A stretch of 58,512 nt of DNA from Pseudomonas syringae pv. cilantro (GTDB lineage: Bacteria; Pseudomonadota; Gammaproteobacteria; Pseudomonadales; Pseudomonadaceae), in contig NZ_LGLN01000074.1 of NCBI RefSeq assembly GCF_001293775.1, forward strand, positions 1 to 58,512, written 5' to 3'. This document shows positions 14,107 through 23,315 of the stretch, in pieces; positions within the stretch are counted from its first letter, which is position 1, and each line of letters starts with the position of its first letter. Below the pieces are notes generated by a model. It was given only the letters and a program-made list of their open reading frames with translations. It made no database searches and had not been told where the DNA came from. Position numbers and translations under genes: made by a program.

Positions 14107-15354
14107 TTATTTGAATGTCTGGACCAGTGTGTGATGCCACATGGCTACACGGGTGACGCGGTTTTCTTCGGTCTCCAGAATCTCCAGCCGATAGGGTCCG
14201 ATCTTCAGGCAAACCGCAGCTTCCGGGATGGTTTCCAGAGCTTCGGTGACCAGGCCATTGAGGGTCTTCGGCCCGTCGCAGGGCAAGTGCCAGCCCAGGC
14301 TCTTGTTCAGTTCGCGGATAGAGGCAGCCCCTTCCACTTCAAGGCGGCCGTCTTCCTGGCGTTTGATGTGAGGATTATCCAGTTTCTGCTCGTGTTCGAA
14401 CTCACCGACGATTTCTTCGAGGATGTCTTCCAGGGTCACGATACCCAGCACTTCGCCATATTCATCGACCACCACGCCCAAGCGCCGCTGCTGCTTGTGA
14501 AAATTCAGCAGTTGCAACTGCAACGGAGTGCTTTCCGGGACGAAATAAGGCTCATAGCAAACCGCCAGTAACTGCTCCTTGGTCAGGGTTGCCTTAGGCA
14601 GCAGGTGGCTGATATCGCGGGTGTTGATGATGCCTTGCACCTGATTGATATCGTTGTGATAGACCGGCAGGCGCGTGTGACGGGAAATGATCAGACGCTC
14701 GATGATCAGCTCGATGGAGTCGTCGAGGTTGACGCCATCCACTTCATTGCGCGGGATCAGGATGTCATTGACGGTGATGCTGTCCAGCGCACGTATGCCC
14801 GACAGCACATTGGTGCGCGGGTTGTGTTCCTGAACGATTTCATTTCTGGCAGGCTTCTGCGTGTCGTCTTCGAAGTTCTGATCCTGCTGCGGCACGTGGT
14901 GCGACAGGAAAGGTCGCAGCAGGGCCTTGGCGATCAGGTTGAAGATATAGGCCAATGGCCAGACGAGCTTCATTGGAATGCGCAACACCCCGTTACCCAG
15001 CATCAGCGTCGAGACAGGATGGCGGTTTGCCAGGCGACGCGGGACGTATTCGGCGAACACCAGCATGACGCTGACAGTGCCCAGCCAGGCCACGGTCGGG
15101 CCGTCATAGAGCCAGTAACTGGCGGCGATCAGGGTGGTGATGACTGTGATCAGCACCCTGATCAGCGTATTGACGAGGATCAGGCTGTTCAGGTTGAACG
15201 CCAGATCAGGCAGCGCTGCGGTATTTTCGGGGCGGCTGGCGGCGCGCATCGTTTTGAGCTGGTGGTGCGCGGCCTCGACGGCGGTCAGCAGGCTGGCCCA
15301 GAGAATCAGCAGGGTCAGGACACCAAGCAGCGGGCCAATGGGCAGATTATCCAT
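14107..15354 (-). CDS. CNNM/CorC-type transporter (DUF21, paired CBS, CorC_HlyC)
   Basis: A 415-residue inner-membrane protein. The N-terminal DUF21 domain has about four hydrophobic helices (residues 1-170). Two CBS domains cover about residues 195-310, with VNDILIPRNEVDGVNLDDSI and VQGIINTRDISHLLPK. A C-terminal CorC_HlyC domain begins near EDGRLEVEGAASIRELNKSLGW. The family takes part in Mg2+ or Co2+ transport and resistance. The ATG at 15354 is followed by a good hydrophobic start. It lies 12 bases after the CcsA-like gene and is probably co-transcribed with it; the pair YpjD-CorC next to ffh is common in gammaproteobacteria. Confidence 0.9.
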   Translation of the reverse strand: MDNLPIGPLLGVLTLLILWASLLTAVEAAHHQLKTMRAASRPENTAALPDLAFNLNSLILVNTLIRVLITVITTLIAASYWLYDGPTVAWLGTVSVMLVFAEYVPRRLANRHPVSTLMLGNGVLRIPMKLVWPLAYIFNLIAKALLRPFLSHHVPQQDQNFEDDTQKPARNEIVQEHNPRTNVLSGIRALDSITVNDILIPRNEVDGVNLDDSIELIIERLIISRHTRLPVYHNDINQVQGIINTRDISHLLPKATLTKEQLLAVCYEPYFVPESTPLQLQLLNFHKQQRRLGVVVDEYGEVLGIVTLEDILEEIVGEFEHEQKLDNPHIKRQEDGRLEVEGAASIRELNKSLGWHLPCDGPKTLNGLVTEALETIPEAAVCLKIGPYRLEILETEENRVTRVAMWHHTLVQTFK

Positions 15355-15366
15355 GATCAGAGCCCG

Positions 15367-16179
15367 TCAGATGTGCAGAATGAATTCACGGACCAGCTTG
15401 CTGCCGAAGTAGGCCAGCATCAGCAGGCAGAAACCGCCCAGCGTCCAGCGAATGGCCTTGTGCCCGCGCCAGCCGAGACGATTGCGTCCCCACAGCAACA
15501 CGCTGAACACCACCCACGCCAGACAGGCCAGCAAGGTCTTGTGCGCCAGATGTTGAGCGAACAGGTTTTCAACGAACAACCAGCCGGAAATCAGTGACAG
15601 CGACAGCAGTATCCAGCCCGCCCAGAGGAAGCCGAACAGCAGGCTCTCCATGGTTTGCAGTGGCGGAAAGTTCTTGATCAGCCCGGAAGGGTGCTTGTGC
15701 TTGAGCCGGTAGTCCTGCAACAGCAGCAGCAAGGCCTGAAACGCGGCGATGGTGAACATGCCGTAAGCCAGCAGCGACAGCAGAATGTGGCTGAGGATGC
15801 CCGGCTCTTCCTGAATCGGCTGCACCGTGCCACTGGGCGCGAACTGCGCCAGCAGCACGGTGACCATGCCGAGCGGGAACAGCAGCACCAGCAGGTTTTC
15901 TACCGGAATACGCGAGATAGCGATCAGGGTCACGGCAATCACCGACGCGGCGATCAGGCTGGCCGAGTTGAAAAAGTCCAGGCCAAGGCCGGCAGGGCGC
16001 GCCAGCTGGGAGTAAAGACCGATGGCGTGCGCGATTACGGCCAGCGCGCCGAGCAGGCAAAGCAGCCGTTTGTCGGGCCTGGCGGTCTGGCTCAGGCGCA
16101 AGCCCTGATAGACGGTCGCAGCGGCGTAAATGATGGCGGCGGCGAGGCTGGGAAGCAGGCTGGGTGGCAAAGGGGACAT
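15367..16179 (-). CDS. CcsA/YpjD-like cytochrome c assembly family membrane protein
   Basis: A 270-residue integral membrane protein with about eight hydrophobic helices. The late motif GWILLSLSLISGWLF and the preceding helix order are those of the CcsA/CcmC-like CytC_asm domain. The tryptophan-rich WWD haem-handling motif of true CcsA is not evident, so a direct role in haem delivery is doubtful. Escherichia coli YpjD of this type is uncharacterised. The ATG at 16179 is chosen because it begins the first hydrophobic helix (MSPLPPSLLPSLAAAII). It is divergent from ffh, as in many gammaproteobacteria. Confidence 0.82.
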   Translation of the reverse strand: MSPLPPSLLPSLAAAIIYAAATVYQGLRLSQTARPDKRLLCLLGALAVIAHAIGLYSQLARPAGLGLDFFNSASLIAASVIAVTLIAISRIPVENLLVLLFPLGMVTVLLAQFAPSGTVQPIQEEPGILSHILLSLLAYGMFTIAAFQALLLLLQDYRLKHKHPSGLIKNFPPLQTMESLLFGFLWAGWILLSLSLISGWLFVENLFAQHLAHKTLLACLAWVVFSVLLWGRNRLGWRGHKAIRWTLGGFCLLMLAYFGSKLVREFILHI

Positions 16180-16287
16180 AGATCCTGATGGACGGGCCTG
16201 AAAAGACGCTGAGTTTCGCATAGAACCGGCGAATCACGAAAGACCATAGAAGCAGTATGCGTGGTGTCCGTGCGGCAGAGTCTTCGC

Positions 16288-16293
16288 TATAAT
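16288..16293 (+). promoter_or_regulatory. Consensus -10 element upstream of ffh
   Basis: A perfect TATAAT hexamer lies 100 bases upstream of the ffh ATG. No good -35 is seen at the expected distance (TGTCCG at best), so this is offered as a probable ffh promoter core only. Confidence 0.4.
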
Positions 16294-16392
16294 CCGCGAC
16301 CTGCTCACGCCGCAGGCTCGCCGAGCACTATTTCTGCATTACGGGCCGGGCCGCATCAACCGGGGTTCGACGAGAGCCTGAAAGGATCGCGC

Positions 16393-17769
16393 ATGTTTGA
16401 AAATCTGACTGACCGCCTCTCGCAGACGCTGCGCCATGTTACCGGCAAGGCCAAGCTGAACGAGGACAACATCAAGGATACCCTGCGCGAAGTGCGTATG
16501 GCGCTGCTTGAAGCCGACGTCGCTTTGCCGGTGGTGAAGGACTTCGTCAACAGCGTCAAGGAACGTGCGGTCGGCACCGAGGTGTCGCGCAGTCTGACGC
16601 CGGGCCAGGCGTTCGTGAAGATCGTCCAGGCCGAACTCGAAAGCCTGATGGGCGCCGCCAACGAAGATCTGGTGCTCAACGTCACGCCGCCGGCCGTCAT
16701 CCTCATGGCAGGTCTGCAGGGTGCGGGCAAGACCACCACGGCAGGCAAGCTGGCGCGCTTCCTCAAAGAGCGCAAAAAGAAAACCGTGATGGTGGTGTCG
16801 GTCGACGTATACCGTCCCGCCGCTATCAAGCAGCTCGAAACGCTGGCCAACGACATCGGTGTCACCTTCTTTGCCTCCGATATCAGCCAGAAGCCGGTCG
16901 AGATCGCTCAGGCTGCTATTAAAGAAGCGAAACTCAAGTTCATTGACGTCGTCATCGTCGATACCGCCGGTCGTCTGCACATCGATGTCGAGATGATGGG
17001 CGAGATCCAGGCGCTGCACGCTGCGGTCAAGCCGGCTGAAACGTTGTTCGTGGTCGATGCCATGACCGGCCAGGATGCCGCCAACACCGCCAAGGCCTTT
17101 GGTGACGCGTTGCCACTGACCGGCGTGATTCTCACCAAGGTCGACGGTGATGCGCGAGGGGGTGCGGCCCTGTCGGTGCGCGCAATCACCGGCAAGCCGA
17201 TCAAGTTCATCGGTATGGGCGAGAAGAGCGAGGCGCTGGAGCCGTTCCACCCGGACCGTATCGCCTCGCGAATTCTAGGCATGGGCGACGTGCTCAGCCT
17301 GATCGAGCAGGCCGAACAGACCCTCGACAAGGACAAGGCCGACAAACTCGCGAAAAAGCTCAAGAAGGGCAAGGGCTTCGACCTCGAAGACTTCCGCGAT
17401 CAACTGCAGCAGATGAAGAATATGGGCGGCCTTGGCGGCCTGATGGACAAACTGCCGAGCATCGGTGGCGTCAATCTGTCGCAAATGGGCAATGCTCAGG
17501 GCGCTGCCGAGAAACAGTTCAAGCAGATGGAAGCCATCATCAACTCGATGACGCCGGCCGAGCGTCGCGATCCGGATCTGGTCAGTGGCTCGCGCAAGCG
17601 CCGTATCGCCATGGGCTCGGGTACGCAGGTTCAGGATATCGGGCGTCTGATCAAGCAGCACAAACAGATGCAGAAGATGATGAAGAAGTTCTCCGCCAAG
17701 GGCGGAATGGCGAAAATGATGCGTGGCATGGGTGGAATGTTCCCCGGCGGCGGCATGCCGAAAATGTAA
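16393..17769 (+). CDS. ffh: Signal recognition particle protein Ffh
   Basis: A 458-residue SRP54-type GTPase that binds 4.5S RNA and delivers ribosomes making membrane proteins to FtsY. The N domain covers residues 1-85. The G domain has GLQGAGKTTTAGKLA (P loop), DVYRPAAIKQL, DTAGRLH and TKVDGDARGGAALS. The methionine-rich M domain covers about residues 330-458, ending with the KMMRGMGGMFPGGGMPKM tail. The ATG at 16393 is selected over an upstream opening at 16261 because it matches the usual MFENLTDRLS start. It is followed by a Rho-independent terminator. Confidence 0.97.
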   Translation: MFENLTDRLSQTLRHVTGKAKLNEDNIKDTLREVRMALLEADVALPVVKDFVNSVKERAVGTEVSRSLTPGQAFVKIVQAELESLMGAANEDLVLNVTPPAVILMAGLQGAGKTTTAGKLARFLKERKKKTVMVVSVDVYRPAAIKQLETLANDIGVTFFASDISQKPVEIAQAAIKEAKLKFIDVVIVDTAGRLHIDVEMMGEIQALHAAVKPAETLFVVDAMTGQDAANTAKAFGDALPLTGVILTKVDGDARGGAALSVRAITGKPIKFIGMGEKSEALEPFHPDRIASRILGMGDVLSLIEQAEQTLDKDKADKLAKKLKKGKGFDLEDFRDQLQQMKNMGGLGGLMDKLPSIGGVNLSQMGNAQGAAEKQFKQMEAIINSMTPAERRDPDLVSGSRKRRIAMGSGTQVQDIGRLIKQHKQMQKMMKKFSAKGGMAKMMRGMGGMFPGGGMPKM

Positions 17770-17775
17770 TTGAGT

Positions 17776-17799
17776 CGCGTGCAAAGCACTTTGCACGCG
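17776..17799 (+). other. Perfect 11-bp hairpin after ffh
   Basis: CGCGTGCAAAG (17776-17786) and CTTTGCACGCG (17789-17799) form an uninterrupted 11-bp stem with a two-base centre, too tight to close without melting 1-2 pairs. It has no T-tract. It is followed by a G/C hairpin (about 17808-17821) and then by the true terminator at 17826, so three structures stand in a row after the ffh stop. Confidence 0.6.
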
Positions 17800-17825
17800 T
17801 TCATATCGGGGGGTGACCCCCGGCC

Positions 17826-17847
17826 AGCCCGCGTTATGCGGGCTTTT
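17826..17847 (+). terminator. Rho-independent terminator of ffh
   Basis: AGCCCGC and GCGGGCT form a 7-bp stem around the loop GTTAT and are followed by TTTT. This ends ffh transcription before the rpsP promoter. Confidence 0.8.
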
Positions 17848-17916
17848 ACCTGCTGTCACACCGACAGCTTCTTGGCAAATCTGGATGGCATGTCGATAGG
17901 CGCCGGAAAAAGACAT

Positions 17917-17944
17917 TTGCAAAAGTCGGGATATTCCTTAGAAT
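17917..17944 (+). promoter_or_regulatory. Sigma70-type promoter of the rpsP-rimM-trmD-rplS operon
   Basis: The -35 hexamer TTGCAA (17917-17922) and the -10 hexamer TAGAAT (17939-17944) are separated by 16 bases. They are followed by a GC-rich discriminator (ATGCGGCC) of the kind found at growth-rate-controlled ribosomal promoters. The rpsP ATG is 73 bases downstream. Confidence 0.6.
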
Positions 17945-18016
17945 ATGCGGCCTTTCGGGCACCTATGCCCGCTGTGCATCTTAGATTTGCAGCACCGACT
18001 ACAGGAACGATGTTCA

Positions 18017-18274
18017 ATGCTAACCATCCGTCTTGCCCTTGGCGGCTCCAAAAAGCGCCCGTTTTACCACCTGACCGTAACCGACAGCCGCAATGCTCGT
18101 GACGGTTCCCACAAGGAACAGGTTGGTTTCTTCAACCCGGTTGCCCGTGGTCAGGAAATCCGTTTGTCCGTTAACGAAGAACGCGTCAACTACTGGTTGA
18201 GCGTTGGTGCACAAACTTCCGAGCGCGTTGCCCAGCTGCTCAAAGAGCACAACAAGACCAAGGCCGCGGCCTGA
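18017..18274 (+). CDS. rpsP: 30S ribosomal protein S16
   Basis: An 85-residue ribosomal protein beginning [18 protein letters not shown], the S16 signature, with [19 protein letters not shown] following. S16 binds 16S rRNA early in 30S assembly. The ATG at 18017 with an AGGAACG Shine-Dalgarno site is preferred to an upstream opening at 17945. It is the first gene of the conserved operon rpsP-rimM-trmD-rplS; rimM starts 5 bases after its stop. Confidence 0.97.
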   Translation: MLTIRLALGGSKKRPFYHLTVTDSRNARDGSHKEQVGFFNPVARGQEIRLSVNEERVNYWLSVGAQTSERVAQLLKEHNKTKAAA

Positions 18275-18279
18275 GTCTT

Positions 18280-18819
18280 ATGAACGCGACGCCTGCATCT
18301 GCCGACGATCTGATCGTCATTGGCAAGATTTACTCGGTTCATGGCGTTCGCGGCGAAGTGAAGGTTTATTCCTTTACTGATCCGATTGGAAACCTGTTGG
18401 ACTACAAAACCTGGACGCTTCGGCGCGAAGGCAGCGTTGAGAAACAGGTGGAGCTGGTCAGTGGACGCTTGCAGAGCAAGTTCCTGGTCACAAAGCTCAA
18501 AGGTCTCGATGATCGTGAGGAAGCCCGTCTTCTATCCGGCTACGAAATCTGTGTGCCGCGTAACCTGTTCCCTGATCTGGACGATGGCGAGTACTACTGG
18601 TACCAGCTTGAAGGCCTCAAGGTCATTGATCAACTCGGGCAACTGCTCGGGAAAATCGATCACCTGCTCGAAACCGGTTCGAACGATGTAATGGTTGTAA
18701 AGCCCTGCGCGGGCAGCCTTGATGATCGCGAACGCCTGTTGCCCTATACGGAGCAATGCGTGTTGGCAGTCGACATGGGTGCTGGCGAGATGAAGGTGGA
18801 TTGGGACGCGGACTTCTGA
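18280..18819 (+). CDS. rimM: Ribosome maturation factor RimM
   Basis: A 179-residue, two-beta-barrel protein that binds S19 and helps mature the 30S head. It has the family motif [22 protein letters not shown] (split here; residues 11-32), [13 protein letters not shown] at the linker and [11 protein letters not shown] near the C-terminus. It lies between rpsP (5 bases upstream) and trmD (5 bases downstream), the canonical order. Confidence 0.96.
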
Positions 18820-18824
18820 ATGCC

Positions 18825-19577
18825 ATGGCCAGCCTGCGCATAGAAGTCATCAGTCTGTTTCCCGAGATGTTTTCCGCCATCAGCGAATACGGCATAACCA
18901 GCCGTGCGGTGAAACAAGGGCTGTTACAGCTGACTTGTTGGAATCCGCGGGATTACACCACTGATCGCCATCACACTGTGGATGATCGCCCATTTGGCGG
19001 TGGTCCGGGCATGGTGATGAAGATCAAGCCTCTCGAAGATGCTCTGGTTCAGGCCAGGCAAGCGGCAGGGGATGCGGCGAAGGTGATTTACCTGTCGCCA
19101 CAAGGCCGCCAGCTGAATCAGTCTGCGGTACGCGAACTGGCGCAGGAGGAAGCGATTATCCTCATCGCCGGTCGTTATGAAGGCATTGACGAGCGTTTTA
19201 TTGATGCTCATGTCGATGAAGAGTGGTCGATTGGTGACTATGTTCTTTCCGGTGGCGAGCTGCCGGCGATGGTCCTGATTGACGCGGTTACGCGGCTGCT
19301 GCCTGGAGCTTTAGGGCATGTGGACTCCGCGGAGGAAGATTCCTTCACGGACGGTCTGCTGGATTGCCCGCATTACACCCGACCTGAGGTGTATGCGGAT
19401 CAGCGTGTTCCCGACGTGTTGCTTAGTGGCAATCACGCGCACATCCGGCGTTGGCGTTTACAGCAGTCCCTTGGGCGGACCTATGAACGACGCGCTGATC
19501 TTCTGGAAAGCCGCTCGCTTTCTGGAGAAGAGAAGAAGCTGCTGGCGGAATACATCCGCGAGCGGGACGATAGTTAA
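18825..19577 (+). CDS. trmD: tRNA (guanine-37-N1)-methyltransferase
   Basis: A 250-residue SPOUT-class methyltransferase that makes m1G37 in tRNAs reading CNN codons, preventing +1 frameshifts. It shows the [16 protein letters not shown] loop ([18 protein letters not shown]), the knotted SAM site [10 protein letters not shown] with [11 protein letters not shown], and [14 protein letters not shown]. The ATG at 18825 gives the usual [16 protein letters not shown] start; a longer frame from 18756 overlaps rimM and is rejected. An 44-base gap precedes rplS. Confidence 0.96.
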
Positions 19578-19621
19578 CGTATCGATGGTCGATCCAGACG
19601 GATTACCTTAGGAGCACCAGC

Positions 19622-19972
19622 ATGACTAACAAAATCATTCTTGCCCTCGAAGCAGAGCAGATGACCAAAGAGATCCCTACCTTTGCACCGGGCGACACCA
19701 TTGTCGTTCAGGTAAAAGTGAAGGAAGGCGACCGCGCTCGTCTGCAAGCATTCGAAGGCGTTGTCATTGCCAAGCGTAACCGTGGCGTGAACAGTGCTTT
19801 CACTGTTCGTAAAATCTCCAACGGTGTTGGCGTTGAGCGTACTTTCCAGACTTACAGCCCGCAAATCGACAGCATGGCTGTGAAACGTCGCGGTGACGTT
19901 CGCAAGGCCAAACTGTACTACCTGCGTGACCTGTCCGGTAAAGCAGCTCGCATCAAGGAAAAACTGTCCTGA
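19622..19972 (+). CDS. rplS: 50S ribosomal protein L19
   Basis: A 116-residue L19, located at the 30S-50S interface. The family motif [18 protein letters not shown] and the C-terminal [16 protein letters not shown] are present. A strong GGAGCACC Shine-Dalgarno site precedes the ATG. It is the last gene of the operon and is followed by a textbook terminator. Confidence 0.97.
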   Translation: MTNKIILALEAEQMTKEIPTFAPGDTIVVQVKVKEGDRARLQAFEGVVIAKRNRGVNSAFTVRKISNGVGVERTFQTYSPQIDSMAVKRRGDVRKAKLYYLRDLSGKAARIKEKLS

Positions 19973-19991
19973 TACAGTTTTTCGATGCATA

Positions 19992-20019
19992 AAAAAGGCA
20001 GCCTCAGGGCTGCCTTTTT
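19992..20019 (+). terminator. Rho-independent terminator after rplS
   Basis: AAAAAGGCAGCC (19992-20003), loop TCAG and GGCTGCCTTTTT (20008-20019) form a perfect 12-bp stem whose A and T tracts make it usable from both strands. It ends the rpsP operon. Confidence 0.95.
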
Positions 20020-20075
20020 GCTGTCTGCTGTTTGATGATTCGCTCCTGCCGTATCTCCACACGTAAAGAGTAAAA

Positions 20076-20972
20076 ATGGCTGCCATCGACCACCCGCTGA
20101 TTGACCAGTTTCTCGACGCGCTCTGGCTCGAAAAGGGCCTGTCCGATAACACCCGTGATTCATATCGCAGCGATCTGGCGCTGTTCAACGGCTGGTTGCA
20201 GGAGCGCAACGTTGATCTGCCCAGCGCCGGGCGCGAGGTGATCCTCGATCATCTTGCGTGGCGCGTGGACAACGCCTACAAGCCGCGTTCCACCGCGCGC
20301 TTTCTGTCCGGTGCGCGTGGCTTCTACCGCTACCTGCTGCGCGAAAAGCTGATTGCTGTCGACCCTACCTTGCAGATCGACATGCCCCAGTTGGGCAAGC
20401 CGCTGCCCAAATCCTTGTCCGAAGCCGATGTCGAAGCGCTGTTGGCTGCTCCCGACCTGAGCGAACCCATCGGCCAGCGCGACCGTGCGATGCTGGAAGT
20501 GCTGTACGCCTGCGGATTGCGCGTGACCGAACTGATCAGCCTGACACTGGAACAGGTCAACCTGCGCCAGGGCGTACTGCGAGTGATGGGCAAGGGCAGC
20601 AAAGAACGGCTGGTGCCCATGGGTGAAGAGGCCATCGTCTGGGTCGAACGCTACCTGCGCGGGGCCCGCGACGAGTTGCTGGGCGCAAAGCCCAGCGACG
20701 TGCTGTTCCCCAGCACCCGCGGCGATCAGATGACCCGGCAGACCTTCTGGCATCGTATCAAGCACCAGGCGACGGTTGCCGGTATCGGCAAGTCCCTGTC
20801 ACCGCATACCTTACGTCATGCTTTCGCCACCCATTTGCTCAATCATGGCGCCGATTTACGTGTGGTGCAGATGCTGCTGGGGCACAGCGACCTGTCGACG
20901 ACCCAGATCTACACCCATGTGGCGCGCGCACGGTTGCAGGAAATCCATGCGAAGCACCACCCGCGCGGCTGA
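20076..20972 (+). CDS. xerD: Site-specific tyrosine recombinase XerD
   Basis: A 298-residue recombinase that with XerC resolves chromosome dimers at dif under FtsK control. A SAM-like core-binding domain occupies residues 1-95. The catalytic domain holds the complete set: Arg149 in ACGLRVTEL, Lys173 in GKGSKER, His244 and Arg247 in HTLRHAFATH, His270 in LGHSDLSTTQ and nucleophile Tyr279 in IYTHVA. The neighbourhood xerD-dsbC-hom-thrC-recJ is the usual Pseudomonas and gammaproteobacterial order and supports XerD rather than XerC or a phage integrase. Confidence 0.95.
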   Translation: MAAIDHPLIDQFLDALWLEKGLSDNTRDSYRSDLALFNGWLQERNVDLPSAGREVILDHLAWRVDNAYKPRSTARFLSGARGFYRYLLREKLIAVDPTLQIDMPQLGKPLPKSLSEADVEALLAAPDLSEPIGQRDRAMLEVLYACGLRVTELISLTLEQVNLRQGVLRVMGKGSKERLVPMGEEAIVWVERYLRGARDELLGAKPSDVLFPSTRGDQMTRQTFWHRIKHQATVAGIGKSLSPHTLRHAFATHLLNHGADLRVVQMLLGHSDLSTTQIYTHVARARLQEIHAKHHPRG

Positions 20973-21116
20973 TTTCGCGCTTGACTGGCGAAAAGTCTTA
21001 CGTCTGTGCAGGACGGTCTTTAAGCCCTTATGTGATAGGCTTTGCCGGTTTCGCAGATCAAGGCTGGCACCCTGTTTTTCGCAGTCGTCCGTCTGTCCGC
21101 CGTCATAGGAGTTTTC

Positions 21117-21857
21117 ATGCGTTTGTCTCAGATTTTTGCCGCCGCCGCTGTCATGCTGGCCGGCACCTTCAGTATGTTTGCCGCGGCGGATGCCGCTCCC
21201 GATCAGGCCATTCGCAAGACGCTGGAATCGCTCGAGCTGGAACTGCCGGTCGAAAGCATTTCGCCGAGCCCGATGAATGGCCTTTACGAGGTCAAGCTCA
21301 AGGGCGGCCGCGTGCTGTACGCCAGCGCTGATGGCCAGTTCGTGGTGCAGGGTTACCTGTTTCAGGTGCAGAACGGCAAGCCGGTCAACCTGACCGAGAA
21401 GACCGAGCGTCTGGCCATTTCCAAGACCATCAATGCCATCCCGTTGACCGATATGGTGGTGTATCCGGCGGTCGGTGAAACCAAGTCGCACATCACAGTG
21501 TTCACCGATACCACCTGCCCGTACTGCCATAAGCTGCATGAAGAAGTCGCTCAGCTGAACAAAATGGGGGTCGAGGTTCGTTACATGGCCTTCCCGCGTC
21601 AGGGGCTCGGTTCTCCGGGTGACGAGCAGTTGCAGGCCGTCTGGTGTTCCAAAGACCGCAAAAGTGCCATGGATCGCATGGTCGATGGCAAGGACATCAA
21701 GGCTGCCAAATGCGACAATCCGGTCAGCAAGCAATATGAAATCGGCCAGTCGATCGGCGTGAACGGTACGCCGGCGATCGTTCTGGCCGATGGTCAGGTG
21801 ATTCCGGGCTACCAGCCTGCTGCTCAGGTTGCCAAACTGGCAATGGGCGCCAAATAA
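21117..21857 (+). CDS. dsbC: Thiol:disulfide interchange protein DsbC
   Basis: A 246-residue periplasmic disulfide isomerase. It has a Sec signal peptide (residues 1-25, cleavage after ADA), an N-terminal dimerisation domain with GLYEVKL...GRVLYASADGQFVVQG, and a thioredoxin-fold catalytic domain with the active site CPYC in FTDTTCPYCHKLH and the cis-proline loop GTPAIV. A second Cys pair (AVWCSKDR and AAKCDN) matches the structural disulfide of DsbC. The ATG at 21117 was chosen for the signal peptide; a longer frame from 21042 is rejected. Confidence 0.94.
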   Translation: MRLSQIFAAAAVMLAGTFSMFAAADAAPDQAIRKTLESLELELPVESISPSPMNGLYEVKLKGGRVLYASADGQFVVQGYLFQVQNGKPVNLTEKTERLAISKTINAIPLTDMVVYPAVGETKSHITVFTDTTCPYCHKLHEEVAQLNKMGVEVRYMAFPRQGLGSPGDEQLQAVWCSKDRKSAMDRMVDGKDIKAAKCDNPVSKQYEIGQSIGVNGTPAIVLADGQVIPGYQPAAQVAKLAMGAK

Positions 21858-21874
21858 CCCTGCGTCGTCAAGGC

Positions 21875-21894
21875 CGCCTCATGAGCATGAGGCG
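21875..21894 (+). terminator. Possible terminator after dsbC
   Basis: CGCCTCAT and ATGAGGCG form an 8-bp stem with loop GAGC 18 bases after the dsbC stop. The T-run (CTTTT) begins only 5 bases after the stem, so efficiency is uncertain. Confidence 0.4.
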
Positions 21895-21993
21895 CACGCT
21901 TTTCGGCGCTTCGTCAGATTTGTAGTCGTATGGCGACATGCGGCGGTTTTTCACAGTCGACTCAGGTTCGGCTGTTTTTCGGGGAGTTCATCA

Positions 21994-23298
21994 GTGAAAC
22001 CGGTCAAAGTAGGCATATGTGGGCTGGGTACTGTCGGTGGCGGTACTTTCAACGTACTTCAACGTAACGCCGAGGAGATTGCCCGCCGCGCCGGGCGTGG
22101 AATCGAAGTTGCGCAAATTGCAGTTCGTACACCAAACCCCAACTGCCAGATTGCCGGTACGCCTACGACCAGCGATGTGTTCGCCGTTGCGAGCAACCCT
22201 GAAATCGATATCGTGGTCGAACTGATCGGCGGCTACACCCTTGCCCGTGAACTGGTCCTCAAGGCCATCGAAAACGGCAAGCACGTGGTCACCGCCAACA
22301 AGGCGCTGATCGCGGTGCACGGCAACGAAATTTTCGCCAAAGCGCGTGAGAAGGGCGTGATCGTGGCGTTCGAAGCTGCGGTTGCGGGCGGTATTCCGGT
22401 CATCAAGGCCATCCGTGAAGGCCTGTCGGCAAACCGCATCAACTGGGTTGCCGGCATCATCAACGGCACTGGCAACTTCATCCTCACCGAAATGCGCGAG
22501 AAGGGCCGCACGTTCCCGGATGTGCTGGCTGAAGCCCAGGCGCTGGGTTATGCCGAGGCCGATCCGACGTTCGACGTCGAAGGTATCGACGCGGCGCACA
22601 AGCTGACCATTCTGGCCTCCATCGCCTTCGGCATTCCGTTGCAGTTCGACAAGGCCTACACCGAAGGCATCACCAAACTGACCACCGCAGACGTGAACTA
22701 CGCCGAAGCGCTGGGTTACCGCATCAAGCATCTGGGTGTGGCGCGCAGCACGGCTCAAGGTATTGAACTGCGTGTGCACCCGACGCTGATCCCGGCCGAC
22801 CGCCTGATCGCCAACGTCAACGGCGTGATGAACGCGGTCATGGTCAACGGTGATGCCTCCGGTTCGACATTGTTCTACGGGGCTGGCGCAGGTATGGAGC
22901 CGACTGCGTCGTCGGTCGTGGCCGATCTGGTGGATGTGGTGCGTGCGATGACCTCCGACCCGGAAAATCGCGTGCCTCATCTGGCCTTCCAGCCCGATTC
23001 TCTGTCTGCGCATCCGATCCTGCCGATCGAGGCGTGCGAAAGCGCCTATTACCTGCGGATTCAGGCCAAGGATCATCCGGGCGTGCTGGCTCAGGTGGCG
23101 AGCATCCTGTCCGAGCGCGGCATAAACATCGAATCGATCATGCAAAAGGAAGTCGAAGAACACGACGGCCTGGTGCCGATGATTCTGCTGACGCACCGTG
23201 TCGTGGAACAACGCATCAACGATGCCATCCAGGCGCTGGAAGCGTTGCAGGATGTGGTTGGCCCGGTAGTCCGTATTCGCGTCGAACATCTTAATTAA
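21994..23298 (+). CDS. hom: Homoserine dehydrogenase
   Basis: A 434-residue NAD(P)-dependent enzyme that reduces aspartate semialdehyde to homoserine, the branch to threonine and methionine. The Rossmann start VGICGLGTVGGGT, the catalytic region EAAVAGGIPVIKAI...INGTGNFILT, and DVEGIDAAHKL are present. A C-terminal ACT domain (about residues 350-430, RIQAKDHPGVLAQVASIL) is the usual site of threonine feedback. The start is the GTG at 21994, supported by a GGGGAG site 8 bases upstream; the longer frame from 21829 overlaps dsbC. It is followed by thrC 116 bases on, with a heptamer repeat in between. Confidence 0.95.
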   Translation: MKPVKVGICGLGTVGGGTFNVLQRNAEEIARRAGRGIEVAQIAVRTPNPNCQIAGTPTTSDVFAVASNPEIDIVVELIGGYTLARELVLKAIENGKHVVTANKALIAVHGNEIFAKAREKGVIVAFEAAVAGGIPVIKAIREGLSANRINWVAGIINGTGNFILTEMREKGRTFPDVLAEAQALGYAEADPTFDVEGIDAAHKLTILASIAFGIPLQFDKAYTEGITKLTTADVNYAEALGYRIKHLGVARSTAQGIELRVHPTLIPADRLIANVNGVMNAVMVNGDASGSTLFYGAGAGMEPTASSVVADLVDVVRAMTSDPENRVPHLAFQPDSLSAHPILPIEACESAYYLRIQAKDHPGVLAQVASILSERGINIESIMQKEVEEHDGLVPMILLTHRVVEQRINDAIQALEALQDVVGPVVRIRVEHLN

Positions 23299-23315
23299 GG
23301 CAGCGGCAAGCGGTC

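Noticed and set aside
13754..14212. A 152-codon reverse frame across the purT-corC interval
   Set aside because: It is out of frame with the transporter fossil that overlaps it, runs into the corC-like gene and has no similarity pattern of its own.
21991..23289. A 432-codon frame antisense to hom
   Set aside because: No motif, mirrors a clear housekeeping gene; treated as a codon-bias shadow.
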